Counted from the first letter of the stretch, positions 1 to 8,727 are shown. The stretch: 43,387 bases of DNA from Prochlorococcus sp. AG-424-A03 (GCA_003213375.1 QCNA01000008.1:1-43387), one strand, 5' to 3'. A program made the numbers and translations. The notes: generated by a model not told the origin, from the letters alone.

Positions 1-1
1 A

Positions 2-289
2 GATGAATTACAAATACCTTCTGGAAGATCAAAAAAACTTGTCAATACTGTAGAAGCTTCAACAAGATTAGATGCTATAGCTTCAGCTGGCTTTAGGGTA
101 TCACGAACCAAAATCATTGAAAGGATAGAAAATGGAATGCTCAGATTAAATGGAAGAAAAGTTAATAAGCCAACAATTAATCTAAAAATTGGCGACAAAC
201 TAGAACTTGAAAATAAAGGATTTATTGAAATTCTAAATTTAGAAATAACCAAAAGAGAACGATGGAAAGTTAAATTACTTAGAAAATGA
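2..289 (+). CDS. C-terminal part of S4-domain RNA-binding protein (photosystem II S4 / YlmH-like)
   Basis: Only the last 95 codons are inside the window; the start lies upstream. The translation contains a typical S4 fold: 'STRLDAIASAGFRVSRTK' followed by 'NGRKVNKPTINLKIGDKL', the helix-turn-strand RNA-binding element found in ribosomal S4, YlmH and pseudouridine synthases. Cyanobacteria carry a YlmH-like S4 protein annotated as photosystem II S4 domain protein, and the tail fits that family. The stop is TGA at 287-289, 49 bases before a tRNA gene on the same strand. Family assignment is good; the exact member is less certain because the N-terminus is missing. Confidence 0.8.
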   Translation, partial: DELQIPSGRSKKLVNTVEASTRLDAIASAGFRVSRTKIIERIENGMLRLNGRKVNKPTINLKIGDKLELENKGFIEILNLEITKRERWKVKLLRK

Positions 290-338
290 AACGCAACCTG
301 CTATTTTCTTATAAGGGGGATTAAAAATTCCTCAATTG

Positions 339-410
339 GGGCGATTAGCTCAGTGGTAGAGCACTACCTCGACACGGTAGTGGCCACTGGTTCGAATCCA
401 GTATCGCCCA
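339..410 (+). tRNA. tRNA-Val (anticodon GAC)
   Basis: A full cloverleaf can be drawn: 7-bp acceptor stem (339-345 with 403-409), D arm with AGTGGTAGA loop, anticodon stem CTACC/GGTAG enclosing loop TCGACAC with anticodon GAC at 371-373, and T arm with TTCGAATCC. The discriminator base is A at 410 and CCA is not encoded. GAC reads the valine codons GUC and GUU. It stands alone between two protein genes, as most Prochlorococcus tRNAs do. No integrase or tRNA-fragment repeat is visible next to it. Confidence 0.95.
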
Positions 411-477
411 TTAAAACTTTTGACGAACTAGGTTATATCCACAGAAAATAATTTCATTTTTTAGATTATTAAAAAAA

Positions 478-1095
478 ATGAAACTTAATCAAATAATTAA
501 CCTACATAAGGGGCTCACTGCATTTGTAGTGATAGGTCTTATGATTTTTTTTGATAATTTTACGATTGCTCCCTATGTTTATTTAGCCCTTCATGGTACT
601 TATGGATTACTTTGGCTTCTAAAAGAAAAGATATTTCCAGATCCTTATTTTAAAGAAAAAATCAATTTTTTAACTTCAGTTACTGGTTTTATTTTCCTTG
701 GAAGTTACTGGGTAGCTCCTTACATTCTTATCTCATCTCAGAAATCTGTTCCGAATATCGTAATAGCTGCATCTGTATCTATAAATATAATTGGTGTGTT
801 TCTACACTTTGCTAGTGATGCCCAAAAATATTTTTCTCTTAAATTAAAAAAAGATCTAATTAAAGAAGGATTTTTCAAAAATATAAGGAATACAAATTAT
901 CTAGGAGAAATACTAATTTATCTATCATTCGCCATACTTTCAATGAGTTTCATACCATTAGTAATTCTTGCAATATTTTTCTCTATAGTTTTTTTACCAA
1001 GAATGATAAAAAAAGATAAATCGCTTTCAAAATATGATTCATTCGAAGAATACAAAAAGAAAAGTGGTCTTATATTGCCTAAATTAAATGCCTGA
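478..1095 (+). CDS. Multi-helix membrane protein, DUF1295/isoprenylcysteine methyltransferase-like
   Basis: This 205-residue protein is almost entirely hydrophobic, with about five to six membrane segments. The C-terminal part, roughly residues 125-200 with 'NYLGEILIYLSFAILSMSF' and a final YxSFEEYKKKS-type segment, resembles DUF1295 (steroid 5-alpha-reductase C-terminal fold) and isoprenylcysteine carboxyl methyltransferases, which bind SAM or NADPH and act on membrane lipids. No substrate can be read from the sequence. The ATG at 478 follows an A-rich stretch without a clear Shine-Dalgarno site. The gene overlaps the next one by 8 bases, so the two are probably co-transcribed. Confidence 0.7.
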   Translation: MKLNQIINLHKGLTAFVVIGLMIFFDNFTIAPYVYLALHGTYGLLWLLKEKIFPDPYFKEKINFLTSVTGFIFLGSYWVAPYILISSQKSVPNIVIAASVSINIIGVFLHFASDAQKYFSLKLKKDLIKEGFFKNIRNTNYLGEILIYLSFAILSMSFIPLVILAIFFSIVFLPRMIKKDKSLSKYDSFEEYKKKSGLILPKLNA

Positions 1096-1639
1096 TAACA
1101 ACTTACCCAGTTGGAGGCAAGATTTAAAATCTTCTAGAAAAAAAGAGGGCAAATCACCCTCTAATAGATGGTTACAGCTTGCAACAGTCAGCGAAGAAAA
1201 TGAGCCAAGATTAAGAACAGTTGTTTTCAGAGGATGGCACAAAAATAGTTCAATGATTATTTTTACAGATAGAAGAAGTGAAAAAATTGGGCATTTAAAA
1301 TCCAACCCTAATGCAGAAATATTATGGTTCTTTTTGAAAACCAAATCACAATATAGATTCAAAGGGAAAATACATGAATTAAGTGATAACAAAATTTATT
1401 GGGATTTATTATCAGAAAAATCAAAATCTTCTTGGTTTTGGGGATCTCCTGGAGAGAAAATAAACCCAAAAGTCCAATCTGCTTATGAAATATTATCCAA
1501 TCTTCCCAAGTCAGAAAATTTTGCAGTTCTAAATTTTGAAATCGATTCAGTAGATCTTCTTAAATTAGAACAACCTGTTCATAAAAGATATCTTTGGGAA
1601 AAGAGTAAGAAATGGGAAAAAATTGAAATTAATCCTTAA
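1088..1639 (+). CDS. PNPOx-like FMN-binding split-barrel protein (Alr4036 type)
   Basis: The 183-residue protein has the pyridoxamine-phosphate-oxidase-like split barrel: 'LATVSEENEPRLRTVVFRGW' near residues 31-50 and 'FTDRRSEKI' just after are where such proteins hold FMN phosphate, and 'AEILWFF' is the following strand. The basic tail ending in 'RYLWEKSKKWEKIEINP' resembles the C-terminal region of pyridoxamine oxidases and of the cyanobacterial Alr4036-type proteins. It may oxidise pyridoxamine phosphate or be a general flavin reductase; PdxH activity should not be assumed. Its ATG lies inside the 3' end of the preceding gene (8-base overlap), which suggests translational coupling. Confidence 0.8.
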   Translation: MPDNNLPSWRQDLKSSRKKEGKSPSNRWLQLATVSEENEPRLRTVVFRGWHKNSSMIIFTDRRSEKIGHLKSNPNAEILWFFLKTKSQYRFKGKIHELSDNKIYWDLLSEKSKSSWFWGSPGEKINPKVQSAYEILSNLPKSENFAVLNFEIDSVDLLKLEQPVHKRYLWEKSKKWEKIEINP

Positions 1640-1713
1640 ATATTTCTAAATTGTATATTTATGTTGAAAAACATATAGTGATCAGTCAGTTTTAAAAAAG
1701 AAGTATTATTCAT

Positions 1714-1887
1714 ATGAATTTCTCAGAAATTCCAGAAAACCCTTTTATTTTTTTATCTTGGGTGACTGCTATAGGGCTATTTATAAGTCTTTCTGAAGCG
1801 ACCATTAAGATAAAACTTGAGAAGAGAAACAGTTATAGAAAAAGGTTAGAACTAATCAATAACCTTTATCCTAAAAAGTTAGCTTGA
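1714..1887 (+). CDS. Small single-helix membrane protein, 57 aa
   Basis: An ATG ORF with one membrane segment ('FIFLSWVTAIGLFISLS') followed by a strongly basic tail ('KIKLEKRNSYRKRLEL'), typical of cyanobacterial one-helix mini-proteins of unknown function. It ends convergently inside the 3' end of the DoxX gene on the other strand, overlapping it by 9 bases. No family name can be given. Confidence 0.55.
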   Translation: MNFSEIPENPFIFLSWVTAIGLFISLSEATIKIKLEKRNSYRKRLELINNLYPKKLA

Positions 1888-2430
1888 AGTATCTGAGAGT
1901 ATGTTCGCTTGCAGGAATTGAAAAAGGCCAGCTTTACTCGTTTCTTCTTTAACTTCGACTTCCCTAGAATTTTTGGAATTTGTTGAAGGAATGATTTCCT
2001 CTTCATCTTCTGATTTCAAAATTCTGATAATTACTTCATCTAGGGAGAAATTACCAGGCCCTGTTAATGCAATTGAAGTTGCTGAAGCAAAATACAAAAG
2101 TAAAAGCTCTAGTAAGAAAATATTAAAACCTGAAGTAACAAGTGCATGGTATATAGCGACAGAAATAGTTCCTACAATTGCCAAAGCCCCGAATCTTGTA
2201 GCTAATCCGATAATTAGTAGCCAACTACCACCTATTTCAGAGAATGCCGCTATGTATGATAAAAATATTGGGAATGGAAGATGTAAAGGTCTTACAAAAG
2301 CATCAGCGAAATTTTCTATATTTGCTAGTTTCTCATAACCGTGATGAATAAGAACAGTTCCAGTTATAACTCTAAGAATTAATAAAGCAGTATCTTTGCT
2401 AAACGACTTGGTAAGAATTGTTGAAAGCAC
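1879..2430 (-). CDS. DoxX family membrane protein
   Basis: The protein of 183 residues starts with a short cytoplasmic piece and then shows the DoxX signature: 'ALLILRVITGTVLIHHGYEKL' (helix 1), 'AAFSEIGGSWLLIIGLATR' (helix 2), 'GALAIVGTISVAIYHALV' (helix 3) and a fourth helix, with the conserved HHGYEKL and EIGG motifs. DoxX proteins are four-helix inner-membrane proteins of uncertain role, linked in other bacteria to sulfur and oxidative stress. The acidic, poorly ordered tail of about 55 residues is not part of the domain. A second, damaged DoxX gene is present at 28671-29051. Confidence 0.88.
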   Translation of the reverse strand: MLSTILTKSFSKDTALLILRVITGTVLIHHGYEKLANIENFADAFVRPLHLPFPIFLSYIAAFSEIGGSWLLIIGLATRFGALAIVGTISVAIYHALVTSGFNIFLLELLLLYFASATSIALTGPGNFSLDEVIIRILKSEDEEEIIPSTNSKNSREVEVKEETSKAGLFQFLQANILSDTSS

Positions 2431-2566
2431 TATAAAAAAATTATCCTTAAGTAAAAATAACTAGTCACAGTATCCATCGTGGATTAAACCGCAAAAGTCG
2501 GGCCTAATTAAGTATTTATACTTAGTGCTCTAATAAATTCTTATTCTGATTAGGGTATCAACTAAG

Positions 2567-3721
2567 TTAAAAATTATTTTTTGAAAAATTTTCTAATATT
2601 CTCTGATTTATTTTTGGAATATTTTCTTTAAATTTAAAAAACCCTCTTTTAGCAAATTTCCAAGCAAATAAATCTTCATCTCTCACAAGATTAAAAATTT
2701 TTTTATGGTGTAAATTTTTAAACTCAGTTATGAAATCATAGTTTTCTCCCACTCCAGGATAAATAATATCTATTTGGTTAGTATTTTTAAAAATATTTTC
2801 CAATGAATAAGGATCAATCTGTTCAACATTATCAAATTTCTCTACAACTTCAGAGACCAAATCTTGTTTAAATTTCAAAACAGATTCAGACAATTTAATT
2901 TGTCTTTGTCCATTTGTTAAAAGGACTATAAATACTTTTTTATAGCTTGGAAGTAAATTTTTAAGGGTTGCAAGGTGCAGATCATTTTCAAACATAATAA
3001 GAATATCTGATTTAGGATCCATATCATTTTTATAAATCTCATCTTCAAATGGTATTTGATTAGATTCTTCAAGAAAAATTTGTTGATTACTTATTTTTTC
3101 TACATTAAATCTATTGTTTGAAAACTTTCTGAGGTTTGATGATGAAAAAAGATATTGTTTTCCCTTCGTTTGCAATCCTCCGACCCATCTCCAGCTAAGG
3201 AGATTAGATGAAGCATCTCCATCAAAAAGATATTTATAGAAAAACTTTGCTCCCAATTGCCATGGGAGGCCTAAATTAAATATCCAAGTACTCGCAAACC
3301 ACATTCTTGTATGGTTATGCAAATAGTTGTAGTGCTTTAATTCATGGACCCAAGAATTAAAAAAATCTAATTCTGTATTGCCATTAATTGCACTTTCATA
3401 TAACTCATAATCAAAATCGAGATTGTTTTCTGAAATAAAATTTCTCCAAACTTTAGGTCTATTTTCCATCCACCCTTTCCAATAAACTCTCCAAAAAATT
3501 TCTTCAACAAATTTAGTTGAATTTTTGATTTTGTACTTAATTTTAATATCATGGATCAGATCATATTCCGATAATATTCTATGAGTAATGAAAGGCGATA
3601 ATTTTGAAACTGAACTTTCGTTATTTGGACCAAAATCAAAATTTCTTAATTTTGCATAATCATTGATTTTGTATTTCGCAAAATTTTCCCAGGTATTTTG
3701 AGCTTTTAATAAAAATGACAT
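2567..3721 (-). CDS. Photolyase/cryptochrome-like FAD-binding protein with atypical domain order
   Basis: Residues about 35-200 match the FAD-binding domain of photolyases: 'SSVSKLSPFITHR' (flavin-phosphate loop, usually TxxLSPxLxxG), 'EEIFWRVYWKGWM', 'HNHTRMWFASTWIF' (usually HNRxRM) and 'DGDASSNLLSWRWVGGLQ' (usually DyDxasNxxxWQWvaG). There is no N-terminal alpha/beta photolyase domain ahead of it; the FAD region begins at once. Instead residues about 235-360 form an alpha/beta segment with 'DILIMFENDLHLATLKNLL', reminiscent of the start of a photolyase Rossmann domain. It could be a circularly permuted photolyase, a cryptochrome-like sensor or an unrelated flavoprotein; repair activity is not shown. 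It is transcribed away from the mini-ligase at 3999. Confidence 0.82.
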   Translation of the reverse strand: MSFLLKAQNTWENFAKYKINDYAKLRNFDFGPNNESSVSKLSPFITHRILSEYDLIHDIKIKYKIKNSTKFVEEIFWRVYWKGWMENRPKVWRNFISENNLDFDYELYESAINGNTELDFFNSWVHELKHYNYLHNHTRMWFASTWIFNLGLPWQLGAKFFYKYLFDGDASSNLLSWRWVGGLQTKGKQYLFSSSNLRKFSNNRFNVEKISNQQIFLEESNQIPFEDEIYKNDMDPKSDILIMFENDLHLATLKNLLPSYKKVFIVLLTNGQRQIKLSESVLKFKQDLVSEVVEKFDNVEQIDPYSLENIFKNTNQIDIIYPGVGENYDFITEFKNLHHKKIFNLVRDEDLFAWKFAKRGFFKFKENIPKINQRILENFSKNNF

Positions 3722-3998
3722 TTTCTCATAACTTTAAAAAATTTTTTTTTGTATTGATAGAAATTTCAAAAATTTGCCTTCAAATTAATCCTTAAAATTT
3801 TCTATTTCACTTTTAAATAAATATGCTTGATTGAAGTATTTAATTTAAACGTCTTATCAGTACATTTTATACTCTTAAATCGCTCTCTGGGTAGGAGAAT
3901 ATTTAGTGGTCAATTACTTCTTAGATCAAATTTTAATTTTCAAATCTTTATTTAAATTATTTTTTCTAAAAGATTTTTAAATATTTATCAAAATTATT
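3722..3998. other. Intergenic region between divergent genes
   Basis: This AT-rich spacer must hold the promoters of the photolyase-like gene (minus) and the ligase-like gene (plus). A weak 24-codon frame starts with GTG at 3906 after a TAGGAG site and ends at 3980; it is too short to call. No strong hairpin is present. Confidence 0.4.
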
Positions 3999-4748
3999 AT
4001 GAATAATTTATTAGTGAGAGATGTTAAGTATCTAGATGAACAATACAGAATAGGTGAAAGCATAATTTCGGATGATGCATTTAAGCAACTTGAAAAGCTC
4101 TTTATTCCTGTTAATCCTGAGCATGACTTCTTTAATCAAAAAAATAATAAACTTTTGCCAAAATTAGCCAAAGAAAACTATAAAGAATTTTTGGAAAGTT
4201 TATTAACAAAAACAAGATTTAGCATTCAACCCAAAATTGATGGCAGTGCTATTGCAATTAGATATATAGATGGCAAGTTTAATAAAGCTATTACAAAAAA
4301 AGGATTTGATGTCTCAAGCAAAATTAAACAAATTAAAAATGTCCCCGATTGTATTCCTATCAAACGAGATTTTCAAATTAGAGGTGAACTATACGCTCCA
4401 ACCCAAGTTGCCGGCATTTCCCAAAGAATTTCAAGAAAATACCTCGATGATAAGAAAGGGATTGGAGAAAGTCTCCGCTTTTGCTGTTTCCAAATACTTA
4501 ATGGAAGACTTAATCAATACGAAACCCTTAACTATCTTAAAAAATGTGGCTTCAGCACCCCAGACAGTTACTTCACAAATCATACAAGCGAAATCCAAAT
4601 ATATAAAAAAAATTGGTTAGAGAAAAAAATATTTGCGAAATATCCAACTAATGGGATAGTTATAAAAATAAATAGTAGGAAATTACAGTTAATTAGAGAG
4701 AAAAGTTTATCTCAAAATAACGAATGGCAATATGCAATTGAAAAATAA
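3999..4748 (+). CDS. Stand-alone NAD-dependent DNA ligase adenylation-domain protein
   Basis: The 249-residue protein follows LigA from its nucleotide-binding Ia helices ('YLDEQYRIGESIISDDAFKQ', the usual YY..d.P.isDaeYD region) through the adenylation domain: KxDG with the nucleotidyl lysine K79 (79-82), 'RGE' at 128-130, 'NGIVIKIN' at 218-225 and 'NEWQYAIEK' at 241-249 in place of the usual PRWAIAYK. It ends exactly there, so the OB fold, zinc finger, HhH and BRCT domains of a full ligase (about 670 residues) are absent. It may still self-adenylate; joining activity is doubtful without the OB fold. Known motif, inferred biochemistry. Divergent from the photolyase-like gene. Confidence 0.85.
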   Translation: MNNLLVRDVKYLDEQYRIGESIISDDAFKQLEKLFIPVNPEHDFFNQKNNKLLPKLAKENYKEFLESLLTKTRFSIQPKIDGSAIAIRYIDGKFNKAITKKGFDVSSKIKQIKNVPDCIPIKRDFQIRGELYAPTQVAGISQRISRKYLDDKKGIGESLRFCCFQILNGRLNQYETLNYLKKCGFSTPDSYFTNHTSEIQIYKKNWLEKKIFAKYPTNGIVIKINSRKLQLIREKSLSQNNEWQYAIEK

Positions 4749-4856
4749 TATTAAATAATACCTTCAATAAGAGCTCACGATACTTACTTCCAGTATTTAC
4801 AGTGGAAAAGTAATTAAATTTTGGTTAAATACCAAGTCAATTTGCAGGATTACTAA

Positions 4857-5786
4857 ATGACTGCCACTATTTCAAGACCTAAAATCTCTAACTGGGAAAC
4901 ATCTAATATTCCAAACCTTACAGGCAAAACAGCGCTAATTACTGGTGCGAATAGTGGTCTTGGATACTACACTGCTAAGGCCTTAGCAGAAAAAAATGCT
5001 CATATTGTTATAGCTTGTAGATCGCTTGAAAAAGCTAATCAAACTATCAAAAAACTTAAAGGTCTTAATCCTGAAGGATTATTTACACCTTTAGAATTAG
5101 ATTTATCAGATTTAAAAAATATTGGTGAAGTTCAGTCCAAAATTTTTGATAATTTTGAAAATTTGGATTTACTAATCAATAATGCAGGCATTATGCATCC
5201 GCCTAAAACTCTGAGTGCCCAAGGATATGAAATACAATTTGCAGTTAATCATCTAGCTCACATGCTTTTGACTCTAAAGCTACTTCCAATTATTGAACAA
5301 AAAGAAGAATCTAGAATAGTGACGGTGACTTCCGGAGCACAATTTTTTGGCAAAGTTGGTTGGAAAAATCTGAAAGCCGAGAACTATTACAACAAATGGG
5401 AATCTTACTCCAATAGCAAATTGGCAAATGTAATGTTTGCTTTGGAATTAAATGAGAACTTAAAGCACAAAAATATACTTTCTTTAGCTGCTCACCCAGG
5501 AATTGCAAAAACAAATCTCTTTACTGCTCAAAAACCTAACCCTGGTCCATTAGAAACATTCTCATTGGAATTATTTAGTCCTATTTTTCAAACTGCTGAG
5601 ATGGGTGCTTTACCTCAGCTTTTTGCAGCTACTTCACCAGACGCGAGAGGCGGTGATCATTATGGTCCTAGATTTAATTTCAGAGGTCATCCAAAACTAT
5701 CCCCTACTTCTCCTTTCGCCATGAATAAAAAAGAAAGAAAAAATTTATGGGAAAAAAGCCTCGAAATACTTAATAACTTCTTATAA
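4857..5786 (+). CDS. Short-chain dehydrogenase/reductase (retinol-dehydrogenase/POR-like SDR)
   Basis: A classical SDR of 309 residues: the NAD(P)-binding TGxxxGxG motif lies at 29-36, NNAG at 108-111, the catalytic serine region around 159 and the YxxxK pair at Y184/K188. A basic residue after the second strand ('ACRSLEK') favours NADPH. The extended length and the C-terminal region resemble retinol-dehydrogenase-13/WWOX-like and light-dependent protochlorophyllide reductase relatives, but the Cys-rich POR features are not seen, so it should not be named por. The stop overlaps the 3' end of the minus-strand gene that follows by 6 bases. Confidence 0.88.
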   Translation: MTATISRPKISNWETSNIPNLTGKTALITGANSGLGYYTAKALAEKNAHIVIACRSLEKANQTIKKLKGLNPEGLFTPLELDLSDLKNIGEVQSKIFDNFENLDLLINNAGIMHPPKTLSAQGYEIQFAVNHLAHMLLTLKLLPIIEQKEESRIVTVTSGAQFFGKVGWKNLKAENYYNKWESYSNSKLANVMFALELNENLKHKNILSLAAHPGIAKTNLFTAQKPNPGPLETFSLELFSPIFQTAEMGALPQLFAATSPDARGGDHYGPRFNFRGHPKLSPTSPFAMNKKERKNLWEKSLEILNNFL

Positions 5787-6047
5787 ATTTTTCAATTTTA
5801 CTAACTTTAGAAAATACTTCAAGATATGTAATTCACTCTCTGAGAGTTTCATAAATTCTGTTAAGGCATCATAATTTTTTTCATCAATTTTTTTTGACAA
5901 TTGAATAAAACTATCATGGTTTTCATTAACAAAGCGCTCAGCAATCTGAGACGGAGTTAAACCCTTCTCAATTAATTCACCTGGAGCATTTTTCTCCCAC
6001 TTTTCATAAAACCAAGAGAACCAATATTTTGCCGTATTATCTTCCAT
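5781..6047 (-). CDS. Small helical protein, paralogue of the gene at 16507
   Basis: The 88-residue protein has no membrane segment and is rich in charged residues. It shares its layout with the product of 16507-16824: an aromatic start ('YWFSWFYEKWE' against 'EPWFKWLTREL'), a middle 'SQIAERFVNENHDSF' against 'QDVAEDFISRNSTAI', and a tail 'FMKLSESELHILKYF' against 'FLKLTECEMHVFRIL'. This is clear common ancestry. Function unknown; it seems restricted to this cyanobacterial group, but I cannot check. It converges on the SDR gene. Confidence 0.75.
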   Translation of the reverse strand: MEDNTAKYWFSWFYEKWEKNAPGELIEKGLTPSQIAERFVNENHDSFIQLSKKIDEKNYDALTEFMKLSESELHILKYFLKLVKLKNL

Positions 6048-6147
6048 TAATTAACTTTTCTTGTGCGAATACTATAAATACTAAAGAAAAATCTCATGAT
6101 TGAATTACCCTTTAAACACAATTAATATAAATACAATTATAAATTTA

Positions 6148-7578
6148 ATGATAGATAATCATTCAAGTAAAAGAAATATTAATCTTATAATTGGATTAGG
6201 TAAATCTGGATTTTGGGCTGCCAAGTATTTGAGAAGCATTAATAAGAGAGTAATTGTTTGGGAAAGTAAAGATGGGATAGAATTCTTAGAAAGAAAAACA
6301 GCATTAGAAGAGCTTAATATCATAGTTTATCTAAATAAAGAATTTGTATTTGAAGAAATTCAACCTTTTTTGAAAGAGATCGAATCTGTTGTTGTAAGTC
6401 CATCAATACCTTATGACCATATAACTATTATTGAATTAAAAAAAAAGGGAATTAAAGTAATTGGAGAAATTAATGTTGCATGGGAAATTTTAAAAGACAC
6501 AAATTGGATAGGTATTACTGGCACTAATGGCAAGACTACTGTTACTCATCTACTAAGCCATATACTCTGTGATACTGGATTATATGCTCCTTTTGCTGGA
6601 AATATTGGTACACCTTTATGTAAGTATGCTCACTCCAAAAAACATGAAAAAATTGATTGGGTTGTAGCTGAATTAAGCAGTTATCAAATAGAAATATCTC
6701 CAGAAGTAAAACCTAACATTGGAATATGGACAACCTTCACAGAAGATCATCTTGAAAGACATAAAACACTTGAAAACTATTTCAACATAAAAAAAAGCTT
6801 GTTAGAAAAATCTGATTTTAGAATTTATAATTATGACGATAAAAACCTAAGAAATCACTACAGTTCGCTATCAAGAGGGGTTTGGATAACAACTAGTTTC
6901 GATAAATCAAATTTTATTCATTGCGATTATTGGATAGATGAACAAGCGTACATTGTTGAGAGAGGGAAGAAATTATTCAAACTTGAACATTTTTCTTTAA
7001 AAGGAATGCATAATCTTCAAAATCTTTTATTGGTAATTGCAGCAGCAAGAAAAGTTGGATTATCTGGCAAGAAGATTAAAGATTCTTTATCTAATTACAA
7101 ACAATTACCCCATAGGATGGAAACAATTTATAAAAATAATGATCTGGAAATCATCAATGATAGTAAAGCTACAAATTTTGACTCATCTATTGCAGGAATA
7201 AGTTCAATTGAAGGTCAAATAATAATCATTGCTGGGGGCAGATTAAAAGGCAATGAATATAGTGAGTGGATAAAAGTTTTAAAGAAAAAAGTTAAATGTG
7301 TTTTCCTTTTTGGAGAAAGCTCAAAAGTCCTAAAAATGGCGCTTATTAATGAAGGATTTAAAAAAAATATTTTTGAATTTTCAGAACTTAAAGAGCTTTT
7401 AAATTTTGTTTTTCATTATTTACAAAATAATAGGGTTGGAACATTATTATTCTCACCTTCATGCTCTAGTTTTGATCAATTTAAAAATTATGAAGAGCGT
7501 GGAGATTATTTCAAGAAACTAATAAGTGAAAAATTAAAGGTTAATAAATCCATTTTTTGTTCAAGTATCATTTCGTAA
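6148..7578 (+). CDS. murD: UDP-N-acetylmuramoyl-L-alanine:D-glutamate ligase
   Basis: MurD adds D-glutamate to UDP-MurNAc-L-alanine in cytoplasmic peptidoglycan synthesis. The 476-residue frame shows a Rossmann start ('[16 protein letters not shown]'), the ATP P-loop 'GTNGKTT' at 125-131, '[10 protein letters not shown]', '[17 protein letters not shown]', 'LPHRMETI' with '[12 protein letters not shown]', and the C-terminal '[20 protein letters not shown]', all diagnostic of Mur ligases and of MurD in particular. The frame is open back to an ATG at 6100, but the ATG at 6148 (MIDNHSS) gives the usual N-terminus, so I chose it. No partner cell-wall genes are nearby, consistent with the scattered mur genes of picocyanobacteria. 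Confidence 0.95.
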   Translation: MIDNHSSKRNINLIIGLGKSGFWAAKYLRSINKRVIVWESKDGIEFLERKTALEELNIIVYLNKEFVFEEIQPFLKEIESVVVSPSIPYDHITIIELKKKGIKVIGEINVAWEILKDTNWIGITGTNGKTTVTHLLSHILCDTGLYAPFAGNIGTPLCKYAHSKKHEKIDWVVAELSSYQIEISPEVKPNIGIWTTFTEDHLERHKTLENYFNIKKSLLEKSDFRIYNYDDKNLRNHYSSLSRGVWITTSFDKSNFIHCDYWIDEQAYIVERGKKLFKLEHFSLKGMHNLQNLLLVIAAARKVGLSGKKIKDSLSNYKQLPHRMETIYKNNDLEIINDSKATNFDSSIAGISSIEGQIIIIAGGRLKGNEYSEWIKVLKKKVKCVFLFGESSKVLKMALINEGFKKNIFEFSELKELLNFVFHYLQNNRVGTLLFSPSCSSFDQFKNYEERGDYFKKLISEKLKVNKSIFCSSIIS

Positions 7579-7664
7579 TTTTCAGGTCGGTCATCACAAC
7601 AGTTTACCCTCTAGCAAATATTCACTTAATTAGTTAGATTTTGTCTATAAATTAACCACTAGCA

Positions 7665-7979
7665 ATGAGTGAATCTAACAATTTACCTCAAGCAATAAGT
7701 CATAAAAAATTAAGTTACTTGATGCTTAAGGCCCAAAAAGATTCTCATTTTTCTGATGAATTAGTAGAAATAGAAAGTCCTGAAAAAAGAGAATTTGAAG
7801 AGTTAATCAACAATTGGGAAGCTTCAACTAAGAAGGTAGTTAATGAGTTATCAAAAAGAAAAGAGAATTTACTAAAAGATAAATCACCAAATTCTTTAAT
7901 TGCACTTGGTGCTATGGAAGTTCACCTTAATATGGCTTTGCAAGCCTTAAATGCATTTAATAAAGGAGTTGACGGGTAA
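7665..7979 (+). CDS. Small soluble protein of unknown function, 104 aa
   Basis: A helical, highly charged protein with 'HKKLSYLMLKAQKDSHF' near the start and a more hydrophobic conserved-looking end ('LIALGAMEVHLNMALQALNAF'). It has neither a signal peptide nor a membrane segment. It stands alone between murD and the pirin gene and converges on the latter with 13 bases between the stops. I do not recognise a named family. Confidence 0.65.
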   Translation: MSESNNLPQAISHKKLSYLMLKAQKDSHFSDELVEIESPEKREFEELINNWEASTKKVVNELSKRKENLLKDKSPNSLIALGAMEVHLNMALQALNAFNKGVDG

Positions 7980-7992
7980 AATAACAGATAAA

Positions 7993-8727
7993 TTATAAGG
8001 AAGGCATCGAAAATAAGAGAAAATCTAAGTTTTTTTCAGTATCTATAGAAACATCATCATAATAATTAACTTCAAAACCCAAGCCATCTCCAGATTCGAG
8101 AAATATATTTGAATTAGAGTCTTTACTTTTTAATAAAAGATTACCTTCTATTATTTGTATCCAATTATATTTATCGATTTTTAATGGTAATTTTTTTTCT
8201 TTAATTGGCTTATATTTACAACGCCATAAAGAGATACTTTGATTTAGAAAAAGCTTATTATTTTTACCGTCTTTGTAATTAAAAATAAGATTGTCCCACA
8301 ACTTTTCATTTAATGAAATTTGATCATATCGAGGTTTGATATTTTCTTTTTGAGGGTATATCCAAATCTGGAACAACTTACAGTTCTCATTTTCTTCATT
8401 CTTCTCGCTATGAGAGATTCCAGTACCTGCAGACATAACTTGTACTTCATCTTTGTGAATTTTTCCAAGATTATTTAAAGAGTCTCTATGAGTTATTGCT
8501 CCTTTTGTTACGACAGTAATTATTTCCATATTTGAGTGAGAATGTGTATTAAATCCTGCATGAGGAGAAATAATATCTTCGTTTATAACTCTAATTTTCC
8601 CAAAATTATCCCATTTTGGATCTCTATGCTCTGCGAAAGAAAATGAATGCATTGAATGCAGCCAATCTCTTCTTGATAAAAATCTATCATCGGATTTTCT
8701 TATCTTAATAATATTAAAAACCATCAA
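7993..8727 (-). CDS. Pirin family protein
   Basis: The 244-residue bicupin carries the pirin metal site: 'GFNTHSHSNMEIITVVTKG' gives the H-x-H pair, and 'HRDSLNN' followed by 'VQVMSAGTGISHSEKNEE' gives the distal H-x3-E region. The start 'RDWLHSMHSFSFAEHRDP' is typical of YhhW/pirin quercetinase-like proteins. Pirins are iron-binding and some oxidise quercetin; the role in cyanobacteria is unknown. The gene begins with two ATG codons in a row; either may be used. It is monocistronic. Confidence 0.9.
   Translation of the reverse strand: MMVFNIIKIRKSDDRFLSRRDWLHSMHSFSFAEHRDPKWDNFGKIRVINEDIISPHAGFNTHSHSNMEIITVVTKGAITHRDSLNNLGKIHKDEVQVMSAGTGISHSEKNEENENCKLFQIWIYPQKENIKPRYDQISLNEKLWDNLIFNYKDGKNNKLFLNQSISLWRCKYKPIKEKKLPLKIDKYNWIQIIEGNLLLKSKDSNSNIFLESGDGLGFEVNYYDDVSIDTEKNLDFLLFSMPSL

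Noticed and set aside
1084-1392. Minus-strand 102-codon frame
   Set aside because: Lies wholly antisense to the PNPOx-like gene, which has clear family motifs; a shadow.
1973-2338. Plus-strand 121-codon frame
   Set aside because: Antisense to the intact DoxX gene; no motif of its own.
3906-3980. 24-codon GTG frame after TAGGAG
   Set aside because: Only the ribosome-like site supports it; hydrophobic product is expected from AT-rich DNA.
4270-4620. 116-codon frame inside the ligase-like gene
   Set aside because: Alternative frame of a gene with complete ligase motifs.
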